The notes beneath the pieces are model-generated. The model ran no database searches. It saw only the letters and a program-made list of their open reading frames with translations, and had not been told where the DNA came from. A stretch of DNA of 17,741 nucleotides from DATDCV01 sp036524155 (lineage in GTDB: Bacteria > Verrucomicrobiota > Verrucomicrobiia > Limisphaerales > UBA8199): the NCBI GenBank assembly GCA_036524155.1, contig DATDCV010000535.1, forward strand, positions 1 to 17,741, written 5' to 3'. Both the position numbers and the translations under genes were made by a program. Shown here one piece after another: positions 6,161 to 13,799 of this stretch (its first letter is position 1; every line of letters begins with the position of its first letter).

Positions 6161-7429
6161 ATGGCCAATACAATACTCGTGGGCGCTCAATGGGGCGATG
6201 AAGGCAAAGGCAAAATCATCGACGTACTGACCGAAGACGCTGACGTCGTGGTGCGCACTCAAGGCGGGAACAACGCCGGCCACACCGTTCACATAAAGGG
6301 GCAAAAGTACATCCTGCACCTGGTCCCCTCTGGGATTCTTCGGCGGGGGAAGAAGTGCGTTATTGGCAACGGGGTGGTCGTGGATCCGGTGAGTCTGGTG
6401 GAGGAAATCGAGGGGTTGCGCCGGCTTGGAATCCGGATTGATGGGAACTTGCATCTCAGCGAGACGGCCCACGTGGTCCTGCCATACCATCGCGAGCTGG
6501 ACGCTCAACGCGAAGTGTTGAAAGGGAAAAACAAAATCGGAACCACCAAGCGCGGGATAGGCCCGGCCTACGGCGACAAGGCGGCAAGAACAGGCCTGCG
6601 GGTCATTGACCTGATTAACCCCGAACGGTGGCGGGAGAAACTCCAAGCCAAAATCAAGGAGAACAACGAAATCCTGAAGGCGTTCGGGGCAGAGCCGCTC
6701 TCCTTTGCCAAAGTCCACGCCGATTACCGAAAGGCGGGGGAATATCTCAAGCCCTTCGTCACCAACACCGTGATTCTGTTGCATCAGGCGCTCCGGCGCG
6801 GGAATGATATCCTGTTCGAAGGCGCCCAGGGAACGTTTTTGGACATCGACCATGGGACGTATCCGTTCGTGACTTCGTCCAACACGACCGCCGGCGGGGC
6901 ATGCACGGGTTCGGGCATCCCGCCGCACCGCGTCGATCGGGTCGTGGGCGTTATGAAGGCCTACACTACGCGAGTCGGCGAAGGCCCGCTGCCGACGGAG
7001 AACTCCGAAATTGCCGACATGCTGCACGCGATGGGACGGGAGTTCGGGGCGACTACGGGCCGGCCGCGGCGCTGCGGGTGGTTCGACTCCGTGGCGACGC
7101 GCCATGCGGGGATGGTGAACGGCATCGACCAACTGGCGGTGACGAATGTTGACGGGCTGGACTCGGTCGAAACCATCAAGGTTTGCATCGCATATCGTGA
7201 CGGCAAAAGGCGCTACGATTACATCCCAAACGACATCGAAGTGTTGTCGCGTTGCGAACCTGTTTATGCGGAGTTTCCGGGGTGGCGCACGTCCACGATG
7301 AAGGCACGACAATGGAAGGAGTTGCCCGCGAAGACCCGCTCCTACCTGAAGGCGCTTGCGGAATTGACTGGCGCCAGGCTGGCTATTGCCTCGGTCGGGC
7401 CCGGTCGGGAACAGACGATTATGGTGTGA
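6161..7429 (+). CDS. purA: Adenylosuccinate synthetase
   Basis: PurA joins IMP and aspartate with GTP to give adenylosuccinate, the first step from IMP to AMP. The 422-residue length is normal. The P-loop-like GAQWGDEGKGK (8-18) contains the catalytic D13, and GGNNAGHT contains H41. Further family blocks are TKRGIGPAYGDKAARTG, FEGAQGTFLDIDHGTYPFVT, KAYTTRVGEGPLPTE, ATTGRPRRCGWFD and TNVDGLD. The protein begins directly with MANTILVGAQWGDEG, which fixes the ATG at 6161; no clear Shine-Dalgarno sequence is present. It stands alone on this strand, converging on the pseudopilin gene. The 127 bases between the two stop codons contain no convincing terminator. Confidence 0.97.
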   Translation: MANTILVGAQWGDEGKGKIIDVLTEDADVVVRTQGGNNAGHTVHIKGQKYILHLVPSGILRRGKKCVIGNGVVVDPVSLVEEIEGLRRLGIRIDGNLHLSETAHVVLPYHRELDAQREVLKGKNKIGTTKRGIGPAYGDKAARTGLRVIDLINPERWREKLQAKIKENNEILKAFGAEPLSFAKVHADYRKAGEYLKPFVTNTVILLHQALRRGNDILFEGAQGTFLDIDHGTYPFVTSSNTTAGGACTGSGIPPHRVDRVVGVMKAYTTRVGEGPLPTENSEIADMLHAMGREFGATTGRPRRCGWFDSVATRHAGMVNGIDQLAVTNVDGLDSVETIKVCIAYRDGKRRYDYIPNDIEVLSRCEPVYAEFPGWRTSTMKARQWKELPAKTRSYLKALAELTGARLAIASVGPGREQTIMV

Positions 7430-7556
7430 GCCGTAACGCGCACCCGGGCTTCTGCCGCTTACTTAACAGACAGTTGCTTTTTCGCGTGGCAGCACACACT
7501 GAAGACCGCGCGGGCGATTGCTCCGCGATTCGGGGAGGGGCGTTCCGAAGGAAGGC

Positions 7557-8345
7557 CTAACGCGACCAGCTCAAAATGTTATCCCGGTTAACCCCTTGGT
7601 CGGCTTTTTGGAGGTTACTGAGGTGGCGGTCCGGGCCGGCGGACCAAACCAGCACCCGCGCGGGTGCCTCGTAGACAGTTCTTCCTGAGACATTCCTCAT
7701 CGCGATCAGTCCGTGGAGCCCGCGCCCCGGGTTCTGAGCGTCCTCGGCCACCACCCCTTGGCGGTACATCACATCGCGCGCCCGGCCATCGCCGTTGAGG
7801 TCGAGCGTAACGATATACGGACTACCCCAAGGGTCGCGGTAAAGCCCGTCCGCACCTACCCCCGGCGCCGCGTTAGTGCCTCCGTGCATACTGGCGTCCA
7901 GGAACTTGGTCCGTTGCGGGTTCTGCACATGGCCGGAGTTGACGGTCGGCGTCCCGTCGCCGAAATAATCCAGGTCGAGCAGACCCGCCATGAGTTCGGA
8001 ATTGTCGGTCATGTAACAGGGCCCTGCCAGCCACGTATGCGTCTCCTGGATGATGCCGCCATACGTCATGTCTTCTTCCATTAACGCCGCTGAGTCCGCA
8101 ACCTCAGCCGAAACGGGGAACTGGCCGTAAACTGTCTCGTACGCGGTGAGGGCGGATATAATCTGTGCCATCTCGAGCCGCGCTCGCTGCTTTTTAGCCT
8201 GCGTTTTTTCCCGGGCCAGGGCGGGCAGTATTAGAGCTGCGAGCAATCCAATAAGTGCAGTGACAGTCAGCAACTCGATTAGCGAAAATGCCTCCCCGGA
8301 AAACACCGCCTGCTCGGACGGAGACTTTGAGGATTGCCCGCTCAT
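7557..8345 (-). CDS. Type II secretion GspG-like pseudopilin / prepilin-type protein
   Basis: This 262-residue protein has the class III prepilin signal: a short hydrophilic leader of about 18 residues, then A-FSLIELLTVTALIGLL and LPALAREK, i.e. FxxxE with Glu at mature position 5 followed by a hydrophobic helix. The residue before the cleavage site is Ala where Gly is classical. The globular part includes a GspG-like strand region with DPWGSPYIVTLDLNGDG near the C-terminus. It would be cleaved by a prepilin peptidase such as the one encoded at 2798-3934 and sit in the inner membrane/periplasm. The ATG at 8345 overlaps the stop of the sigma-factor gene as ATGA, so translation is probably coupled. 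A frame upstream of this ATG is open to 8918 but lies over the sigma gene in another frame. The precise role (secretion, pilus or surface assembly) is unknown. Confidence 0.87.
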   Translation of the reverse strand: MSGQSSKSPSEQAVFSGEAFSLIELLTVTALIGLLAALILPALAREKTQAKKQRARLEMAQIISALTAYETVYGQFPVSAEVADSAALMEEDMTYGGIIQETHTWLAGPCYMTDNSELMAGLLDLDYFGDGTPTVNSGHVQNPQRTKFLDASMHGGTNAAPGVGADGLYRDPWGSPYIVTLDLNGDGRARDVMYRQGVVAEDAQNPGRGLHGLIAMRNVSGRTVYEAPARVLVWSAGPDRHLSNLQKADQGVNRDNILSWSR

Positions 8346-9682
8346 GGTTGCTTCCTGTTTGCCAGCGGCGGATTCGATTTGGTGGGGGCCGGGCTCGCGG
8401 ACCTCTGTGCCGGCATCCACGGAGCGTTGCCGACATAGAGAGCGGGTTGCATTTGCGGCTGAGAGGGCTGGCGCCAATTTCTCCGGTGGCTGGAGAGGGG
8501 ATAAGAAACCGGCTGCAGGCGCGGCGCAATGGTGAAAGTAGTCCGAGGCAATGGATAAGCGGCCGGGTACGGCGCCGGCCACATGGCTGGCGTAGTTGCC
8601 GCGCTCGGCGCGGCAGGCGCGGCCGCGGCGCCAGCGCGGGTCGGACCTGACGGCTGGGCCGTGGCGGGCTCGGCTTTGGCAACTGCGGACGGCGGGGTTG
8701 GGACGTTCGTGGCCGGCGTGGGTGTCGCAAGCGCAGATGGTTCCGGCCGGGTTGGAGGCTGGCCGGCAGGGGGTGACGCGGCGGCGAGCGCGGGCGCGGC
8801 CTCTGCGGGCAGCGGAGCAGGCTTCGGCAGCCGCAGAGCCGTCACCGACCGTGGCCTGAGAACGATTCTGGTTTCGAAACTGAAAGCCGACGGGTCCTCC
8901 CGAGTCGGCCAAGGCCAATAGTGCACCGTCAGGCTCACGACAAGTGCCACCAGGCCCAAGACCGCCGCCTTGGCCAGCACCGCACCCACTGCGGGCCAGA
9001 CGGACTCTCGAACTGCCGATTGCAGCAACGCGAACACCGCCGTGGAAAGGGCCGCCTCGCCCAAAGCCGCTGCCGCGACCGCGCCCCCGAGGCCTGGCGG
9101 TGGGACTTGTGCGCCGCGGGCCATCAACAGGCCGGGGATGATCACCACCGGCAGGGCAACGTGGCGTTTGAGCAGCAGTCGGCGCAGCTTGTCGATTGCG
9201 CGCGCTATCCGCTTCTCGGCGGCATCCTCACTCAGGCCGAGTGTGCGGCCGACGTCCCGGAGGCGCTTGTGTTGAAAGTAATGGAGCAACACGGCGTTGC
9301 GCTCGACCTCGCCGAGTTGGGCCAGCGCTTCGTCGAGCCCGGGGGCGACTTGCTGCCAGATGTCATCAGTTTGAGCGGCTTGCATTTGGAGTGCCTCCAA
9401 CTCGCGGCGCCGGCGGCGTTGTTCGCTCCGCACGGCTTTGGCGGCGGTGTGACGGGTCGTTCGGAAGAGCCAGCCCGCCAGACAGGTCGCGCTGGAAAGC
9501 AAGGTGGCTTTGCGCGCCAGGATGATGAAGACAACTTGGGTGACGTCCTCCGCCAGATCCGCGTTACCTGCCTGCCGCAGGGCGGCGGAATAAACCATGG
9601 GCAAGTGCCGTTCGACCAGCGCACGAAATACTGCTTCCGACTTGCTGCTCGCGTATTCCTGCAACAGCTCGGCATCATTCAT
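8342..9682 (-). CDS. ECF-type sigma factor fused to membrane segments and a Pro/Ala-rich tail
   Basis: The N-terminal 170 residues are a sigma-70 ECF protein. Region 2 (about 5-90) has VYSAALRQ, AEDVTQVVFIILARKA and GWLFRTTRHTA; region 4 (about 115-172) has ERNAVLLHYFQHKRLRDVGRTLGLSEDAAEKRIARAIDKL broken over a helix-turn-helix. Unlike a normal ECF factor of 180-200 residues it continues to 446. Hydrophobic stretches at about 175-190, 198-222 and 227-256 follow, then roughly 190 residues rich in Pro, Ala, Thr and Ser, ending in a Gln/Pro-rich basic tail. This suggests a sigma factor held at the membrane, possibly with a built-in regulatory part instead of a separate anti-sigma; none is encoded next to it. 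A pseudopilin gene follows with ATGA overlap. The start ATG at 9682 fits MNDAELLQEYA, a common opening of this family, with AAGG about 9 bases upstream. Regulon unknown. Confidence 0.86.
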   Translation of the reverse strand: MNDAELLQEYASSKSEAVFRALVERHLPMVYSAALRQAGNADLAEDVTQVVFIILARKATLLSSATCLAGWLFRTTRHTAAKAVRSEQRRRRRELEALQMQAAQTDDIWQQVAPGLDEALAQLGEVERNAVLLHYFQHKRLRDVGRTLGLSEDAAEKRIARAIDKLRRLLLKRHVALPVVIIPGLLMARGAQVPPPGLGGAVAAAALGEAALSTAVFALLQSAVRESVWPAVGAVLAKAAVLGLVALVVSLTVHYWPWPTREDPSAFSFETRIVLRPRSVTALRLPKPAPLPAEAAPALAAASPPAGQPPTRPEPSALATPTPATNVPTPPSAVAKAEPATAQPSGPTRAGAAAAPAAPSAATTPAMWPAPYPAAYPLPRTTFTIAPRLQPVSYPLSSHRRNWRQPSQPQMQPALYVGNAPWMPAQRSASPAPTKSNPPLANRKQP

Positions 9683-9699
9683 AAGCTGTACCTTGCCAG

Positions 9700-9727
9700 T
9701 CTATAGTAGAATCCCCGCCAAAGGCAA
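9700..9727 (-). promoter_or_regulatory. Candidate promoter of the sigma-pseudopilin unit
   Basis: On the minus strand TTGCCT (9727-9722) and TATAGA (9705-9700) are separated by 16 bases, giving a short 5' leader of about 11 bases before the ATG at 9682. It looks like a housekeeping promoter; I do not see a GGAAC/CGTC-type ECF promoter at a suitable position. Confidence 0.42.
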
Positions 9728-9730
9728 ATT

Positions 9731-9766
9731 CCGACAAAAAAACTGAAAGGAACCTGCTTTTGTCGG
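9731..9766. repeat. Inverted repeat upstream of the sigma-factor gene
   Basis: CCGACAAAA (9731-9739) and TTTTGTCGG (9758-9766) are perfect 9-base inverted repeats around an 18-base spacer. It lies just upstream of the candidate sigma promoter and downstream of waaA. It could be an operator-like site, or a weak terminator for waaA on the minus strand (the second arm ends in T-rich sequence). Neither is proven. Confidence 0.5.
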
Positions 9767-9803
9767 GCCGGCGGTTACTGAGCGCTTCGGAGGTGGGGGC
9801 GGG

Positions 9804-9920
9804 CTAGTCTTCTGCCTGAAGCGTCGCGTAATATTGAAACACCTCTACCGCGATGTCGGCGAGCAGCTCTTCCCCGTCTAAGAGCCGGCTTGGATGCGGG
9901 CAAAACCGCCTGAGGTTTGC
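9804..9920 (-). other. Open 38-codon frame continuing after the waaA amber stop
   Basis: Directly after the TAG that ends waaA (9923-9921) the same frame stays open for 38 codons to a second TAG (9806-9804). The virtual peptide includes RFCPHPSRLLDGEELL and ADIAVEVFQYYATLQAED and looks like ordinary protein, not random translation. There is no ATG, and the only GTG lies too far in to give the whole peptide, so it has no canonical start of its own. It may be a remnant of a longer protein, a rare read-through extension, or chance. I do not recognise it. Confidence 0.3.
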
Positions 9921-11264
9921 CTAGGGCGGCTCCGTGCGGTGCTTAGGCGCGACATACAGTTCCCCGCCTTCGAGGTGCTTGACGATCATCTCGACGGTTC
10001 GGTCGATCGCTCCGAGGTTTTCATGGACGACCTCCAGGGCGCGCCGCCCTAACTCCTCACGCGCCCGCGGATCGGCCAGCAGGTCCCCCAGGACCCGTTC
10101 CAATTCCGCCACGTCGTTGACTTGAGCGGCGGCACTGTTCGCGAGAAAACTCCGGACGATGTCGGCAAAGTTCTGCATGTTGGGGCCGAAGACAATCGGT
10201 TTGCCGAGTGCGCCGGGCTCGATCGGGTTTTGGCCGCCCTCCGCGGTGAGACTCTTGCCGACGAAAATGACCGCCGCATGCTCGTAGAAGTATTTGAGCT
10301 CGCCGGTGGTGTTGACGAGGAGGCATTGGACTTCGCCCGGGCGGTGTTGGGTTGAGTTGGTAATCTCGTTGCGGTAGGCGAATCTGACTCCCCGGTCCTC
10401 TAATTCACGGCCGACTTCACGGCTTCGTTCGAAATGCCGCGGGACAAGCACAAGGAACAGGCTGGGAAACCGTTCGCGGAGGCGGAGGAAGATCTCGGCC
10501 AACAGGGCCTCTTCACCGGCATGCGTGCTGCCGCAGACCAGCACCGGGGCGTCGGGAGCCACTCCCAACTGGTGGAACATGCCGGGGACATCCAGCAGGC
10601 GGCGCTCGTCCAGTTTCGCGGCGTCGAATTTCAGACTGCCCACCACCTGGATGGCCTCAGGCCGGCAGCCCAGGGAACGCAGCTTCGCGGCATCGGCTTC
10701 GTTTTGAGCTCCCACACCGGTGAAGGCGGCGAACAGAGGCCGGAATAAGAATCCAAACGCTTTGTAGCGCGGGTAGGACCGGTCCGACAGGCGTGCGTTT
10801 ACCAGGAAGAGGGGCGTTCCCATATCGCTCGCCCGCCAGATGAAATTGGGCCAGATTTCCGATTCGACCAGCACGATCGCCTCTGGTCGGACGGTGTGCA
10901 ACGCACGTGAAGCAAACCGCCGGTAGTCGATCGGATAATAGATCTTGCTGATATGGCTGGGGAGTTTGCGGTGCAGGTCCGCCATCCCGGTGGTGGTTGT
11001 GGTGGACACCACGATCTTCAGATTGGGTAGACGCGGCTCCAACGCGCGGATGAGGTGAGTGCAGATATTGACCTCCCCGACGCTGACCGCGTGCATCCAA
11101 AGCGTGTGCCGGTTGGTGATTGCCTGCTTGAACTTCGCATCATATCTGGCAAACCTCTGGCCGAAGCCGGCCTGCCAGCTCCCCCGCCGGCGCATCCGAA
11201 GGAAGTAGTAGGGCGAGGATAAGACAAAGAAAATCGCAAAGAGAATGTTGTACAGGGTCCGCAC
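9921..11264 (-). CDS. waaA: 3-deoxy-D-manno-octulosonic acid (Kdo) transferase
   Basis: WaaA (KdtA) adds Kdo from CMP-Kdo to the lipid A precursor at the cytoplasmic face of the inner membrane, so the host makes LPS. The N-terminus has a membrane anchor (ILFAIFFVLSSPYYFL). The GT-B fold shows HAVSVGEV (the catalytic Glu is E64), VVSTTTTTGMADLHRKL, YPIDYRRF, VLVESEIWPNFIW, VVGSLKFD, CGSTHAGEEALL and the sugar-nucleotide block TAEGGQNPIEPGALGKPIVFGPNMQNF. At 447 residues it is close to the usual 420-440. The start is a GTG at 11264 (MRTLYNILF), the only sensible position before the anchor. It is divergent from the PAS-phosphatase gene. How many Kdo residues it transfers cannot be told from sequence. 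An in-frame open tail follows the stop codon and is listed separately. Confidence 0.95.
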   Translation of the reverse strand: MRTLYNILFAIFFVLSSPYYFLRMRRRGSWQAGFGQRFARYDAKFKQAITNRHTLWMHAVSVGEVNICTHLIRALEPRLPNLKIVVSTTTTTGMADLHRKLPSHISKIYYPIDYRRFASRALHTVRPEAIVLVESEIWPNFIWRASDMGTPLFLVNARLSDRSYPRYKAFGFLFRPLFAAFTGVGAQNEADAAKLRSLGCRPEAIQVVGSLKFDAAKLDERRLLDVPGMFHQLGVAPDAPVLVCGSTHAGEEALLAEIFLRLRERFPSLFLVLVPRHFERSREVGRELEDRGVRFAYRNEITNSTQHRPGEVQCLLVNTTGELKYFYEHAAVIFVGKSLTAEGGQNPIEPGALGKPIVFGPNMQNFADIVRSFLANSAAAQVNDVAELERVLGDLLADPRAREELGRRALEVVHENLGAIDRTVEMIVKHLEGGELYVAPKHRTEPP

Positions 11265-11342
11265 GGTCCTGTCTGATACTCGGGGAATGTGCGCTATTAC
11301 GCAAAGAAAAAGTTAGCCACTGTGATGGGTCAGGGAATTGTT

Positions 11343-11370
11343 TTGAATTGCGCCGCTGAAGTGGGATACT
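11343..11370 (+). promoter_or_regulatory. Candidate promoter of the PAS-phosphatase gene
   Basis: TTGAAT (11343-11348) and GATACT (11365-11370) are separated by 16 bases, with an expected 5' leader of about 25 bases. Both boxes match the consensus at four of six positions, so this is a weak call. Confidence 0.33.
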
Positions 11371-11401
11371 GCGGACCAGGCTGAGCCGGCAATCACGTTG
11401 A

Positions 11402-12547
11402 ATGAACTCGCACCTCGAATCTCCCGCCGGGAATTTGCTCTCCGGAATCCCTGCCTCCGATGTACTGAACTCACTTGCCGATGGCGTTTATATAACCGAT
11501 GTCGATCGGAAGATCGTTTTTTGGAACCAGGCCGCCGAACGGATGACGGGGTGGCGTGCCGCGGACGTGGTTGGGCGCAACTGCGCCGACAACATCCTGG
11601 TCCACATGGATAAAGACGGGCATGCGCTCTGCGGCCAGGAGTTCTGCCCGTTGCACCGGAGCATCGTGACCGGGCAGCCCAGCGCGGATTCGGTGCTGGT
11701 GCTGGCACAGTGCAAGTCCCAGTTACGAATGCCGGTCGAGGTTTCCGTCTCCCCGATTCGCAACGGGGCGGGACAGGTGATCGGAGGCATTGAAGTGTTC
11801 CGTGACCTGCGGGAGTTCATGCACGACCTGCTGCGCGCCAAAGGCATTCAGGAGCTGTCGATGAACAACCCCCTGCCCAAGGACCCGCGAGTGGAGTTCG
11901 AGGTCCGTTACCAGGCTCGCGAACTGGTCGGCGGTGATTTCTATCGGATTGAACGCCAGGGCGCCGACCGGTACGCGCTGCTGGTGGCAGACGCGATGGG
12001 ACACGGTGTCGCCGCGGCGCTTTACACGATGCAATTGCGGACGCTGTGGGATGATCACCGCGAGGAACTGCAATCTCCGGCGCGGTTCCTTTCCCTGCTG
12101 AGCCATCGGCTCCACACCCTCGTGCGCGATGCCGGCTATTTTGCTACTGCGGCCTGTGCGACCTTCGATGCGGCCACTGGAGCACTTAGGTGCGTCCGCG
12201 CGGGTCACCCGGCGCCGTTGTTGTCGCGATGCGATGGGTCGAGCGAGGCGGTCGGACAATCCCAACCCGCCCTGGGCATGGTGCCGAACCACATTTACAC
12301 CGAGAGCGCCGTGAGCCTGGCGCCAGGGGATGCGTTCCTGATGTTCACCGACGGGGCGATCGAATTGTTCGACAGCCAGGAGCGCGAGATGGGCATCGCG
12401 GGACTGGAACAGATCTTGCGCAAGTTGGATCACAACGAGGTCAACAGCTTCCATTTGGTCAACGTGGAGGAGGAGTTGCTGCGGTTCACAGACGAAATCC
12501 ATCTCCCGGATGATCTGACGTTGCTAAAACTCTGGCGCCGGAGCTGA
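11402..12547 (+). CDS. PAS sensor fused to SpoIIE/RsbU-type PP2C serine phosphatase
   Basis: The protein has an N-terminal PAS domain (about 18-140; GVYITDVDRKIVFWNQAAERMTGW is its typical core, broken by strand turns) and a C-terminal SpoIIE-type PP2C phosphatase domain (about 165-378). The PP2C metal-binding motifs are GGDFY (177-181), VADAMGHGVAAAL (195-207), FTDGAIELFD and the closing DDLTLL. No membrane segment is seen, so it is cytosolic. Such proteins dephosphorylate anti-sigma-factor antagonists (STAS proteins) in partner-switching systems; no STAS or anti-sigma kinase gene is visible here, so the partner is elsewhere. Within the PAS region, C61, C77 and C82 (NCADNIL, LCGQEFCPLH) form a Cys/His cluster that could bind a metal or cofactor. 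The ATG at 11402 has no strong ribosome site. It is divergent from waaA and converges on dxr. Confidence 0.9.
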   Translation: MNSHLESPAGNLLSGIPASDVLNSLADGVYITDVDRKIVFWNQAAERMTGWRAADVVGRNCADNILVHMDKDGHALCGQEFCPLHRSIVTGQPSADSVLVLAQCKSQLRMPVEVSVSPIRNGAGQVIGGIEVFRDLREFMHDLLRAKGIQELSMNNPLPKDPRVEFEVRYQARELVGGDFYRIERQGADRYALLVADAMGHGVAAALYTMQLRTLWDDHREELQSPARFLSLLSHRLHTLVRDAGYFATAACATFDAATGALRCVRAGHPAPLLSRCDGSSEAVGQSQPALGMVPNHIYTESAVSLAPGDAFLMFTDGAIELFDSQEREMGIAGLEQILRKLDHNEVNSFHLVNVEEELLRFTDEIHLPDDLTLLKLWRRS

Positions 12548-12635
12548 CAGAGGTTTCGACCGCAACGCCCACAGGCCCGGTTCCAGCCTGAGCCAGGTAA
12601 GCAACCAGCTCTGCGGGAAAGGGGCAGTTAAACCG

Positions 12636-13799
12636 CTACAAGTTGGCGGCGGCATCCCGCCGCGCCCAGGCATCCGCTTCCAGGATTTCCTCGAGCGTCG
12701 GGTGCGCGACGTGCCGATGACGTTCCAGGGTCCGGCGGACCGTGTCGGAGATCCCCGGAAAACTAAGCCGCCGGCTTACAAATGCGTCAACGGCGGCTTC
12801 ATTGGCGGCGTTCAGCACGGCAGGCATGGTTCCCCCGGCCTCGCCTGCGCGGCGCGCCAACGACAGGGCCGGAAAACGGGCCGGATCCGGCTCCTCAAAC
12901 GTCAGGGAACGCAGCCTGGCGAGATTGGTTTGAACACGGTCGCTTCGGGCGCGCTCGGGATAAGTCAAGGCGTACTGGATCGGCAGGCACATGTCGGGGG
13001 TCGATAGCTGCGCCAGCATCGAGCCATCGACAAACTCCACCATCGAGTGCACGACGCTTTGGGGGTGAACCACTACCGCCACGCGCGCCATCTCGATGTC
13101 GAATAGCCAGCGGGCTTCAATCATTTCCAGTCCCTTGTTGAATAGCGTCGCTGAATCGATGGTGATCTTACGCCCCATCACCCATGACGGGTGCTTCAAC
13201 GCGCGCTCAACAGTGATCGCGGGAAATTCCTCCTTCGGCGTCGTCCGAAACGGGCCGCCGGAAGCCGTCAGCCACAACCGGCGCACTGAACCCGGCGGTT
13301 TTCCGTCCAGGCATTGAAAAATCGCCGAATGCTCGCTGTCCACTGCCAACACCCGCACACCGTGCTTCTTGGCTTCCGCCATCACGATCTCGCCCGCCAT
13401 TACCAGGATCTCCTTCGAAGCGACCGCGATGTCCTTGCCCGCGCGAATGGCCGCCAGAGCCGGCTGCAAACCTGCCGTTCCGACGATCGCGATGAGCACG
13501 ATGTCCGCGCCCGGCATGGTTGCCAGCTTCAGCAGCCCTTCATTGCCGGTGAACACCTCGGGGCTCTCGCCTAACGCATCTCGCAATTGCTGCGCTCGGC
13601 CCGGATCCGTGATGGAGATCGCCAGCGGCCGATGCTTGCGGGTCTGTTCGAGCAGCAGCTTGACATTATTGCCTGCCGCCAGCCCAATCAACTGGATGCG
13701 GTCCGGCAAATCCTCAGCCACTTTGATGGTGCTGGTGCCGATCGAACCCGTGCTGCCAAGCAAAACAACCTTTTTCAATTTACGAGAATCGGAGGGCAT
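12636..13799 (-). CDS. dxr: 1-deoxy-D-xylulose 5-phosphate reductoisomerase
   Basis: Dxr (IspC) converts DXP to 2-C-methyl-D-erythritol 4-phosphate with NADPH, the committed step of the MEP isoprenoid route. The 387-residue length is normal. The NADPH site GSTGSIGTST begins at residue 15; ASKEILVMAGE, the metal-binding VDSEHSAIFQCL (about 151-162), and the flexible-loop and substrate region KHPSWVMGRKITIDSAT, then NKGLEMIEARWLF (ending about 233) are all present, so the active site looks intact. The ATG at 13799 lies 25 bases inside the upstream cdsA gene, so translation is likely coupled. It is the last gene of an uppS-cdsA-dxr unit, an order common in bacteria because all three serve lipid carriers and membranes. 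It converges on the phosphatase gene with an 88-base gap that shows no clear terminator. Confidence 0.96.
   Translation of the reverse strand: MPSDSRKLKKVVLLGSTGSIGTSTIKVAEDLPDRIQLIGLAAGNNVKLLLEQTRKHRPLAISITDPGRAQQLRDALGESPEVFTGNEGLLKLATMPGADIVLIAIVGTAGLQPALAAIRAGKDIAVASKEILVMAGEIVMAEAKKHGVRVLAVDSEHSAIFQCLDGKPPGSVRRLWLTASGGPFRTTPKEEFPAITVERALKHPSWVMGRKITIDSATLFNKGLEMIEARWLFDIEMARVAVVVHPQSVVHSMVEFVDGSMLAQLSTPDMCLPIQYALTYPERARSDRVQTNLARLRSLTFEEPDPARFPALSLARRAGEAGGTMPAVLNAANEAAVDAFVSRRLSFPGISDTVRRTLERHRHVAHPTLEEILEADAWARRDAAANL

Noticed and set aside
6134..7312. A 392-codon minus-strand open frame opposite purA
   Set aside because: It is a shadow of purA, which is complete and well conserved on the plus strand.
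7430..7556. A terminator between purA and the pseudopilin gene
   Set aside because: Only short imperfect inverted repeats are present and no T tract follows on either strand.
8346..8918. N-terminal extension of the pseudopilin frame up to 8918
   Set aside because: It lies over the sigma gene in another frame and puts nearly 200 residues ahead of a prepilin leader, which must be short. The ATG at 8345 with ATGA overlap is far more likely.
11723..12502. A 259-codon minus-strand open frame opposite the PAS-phosphatase gene
   Set aside because: It is antisense to a gene with intact PAS and PP2C motifs and has no domain of its own.
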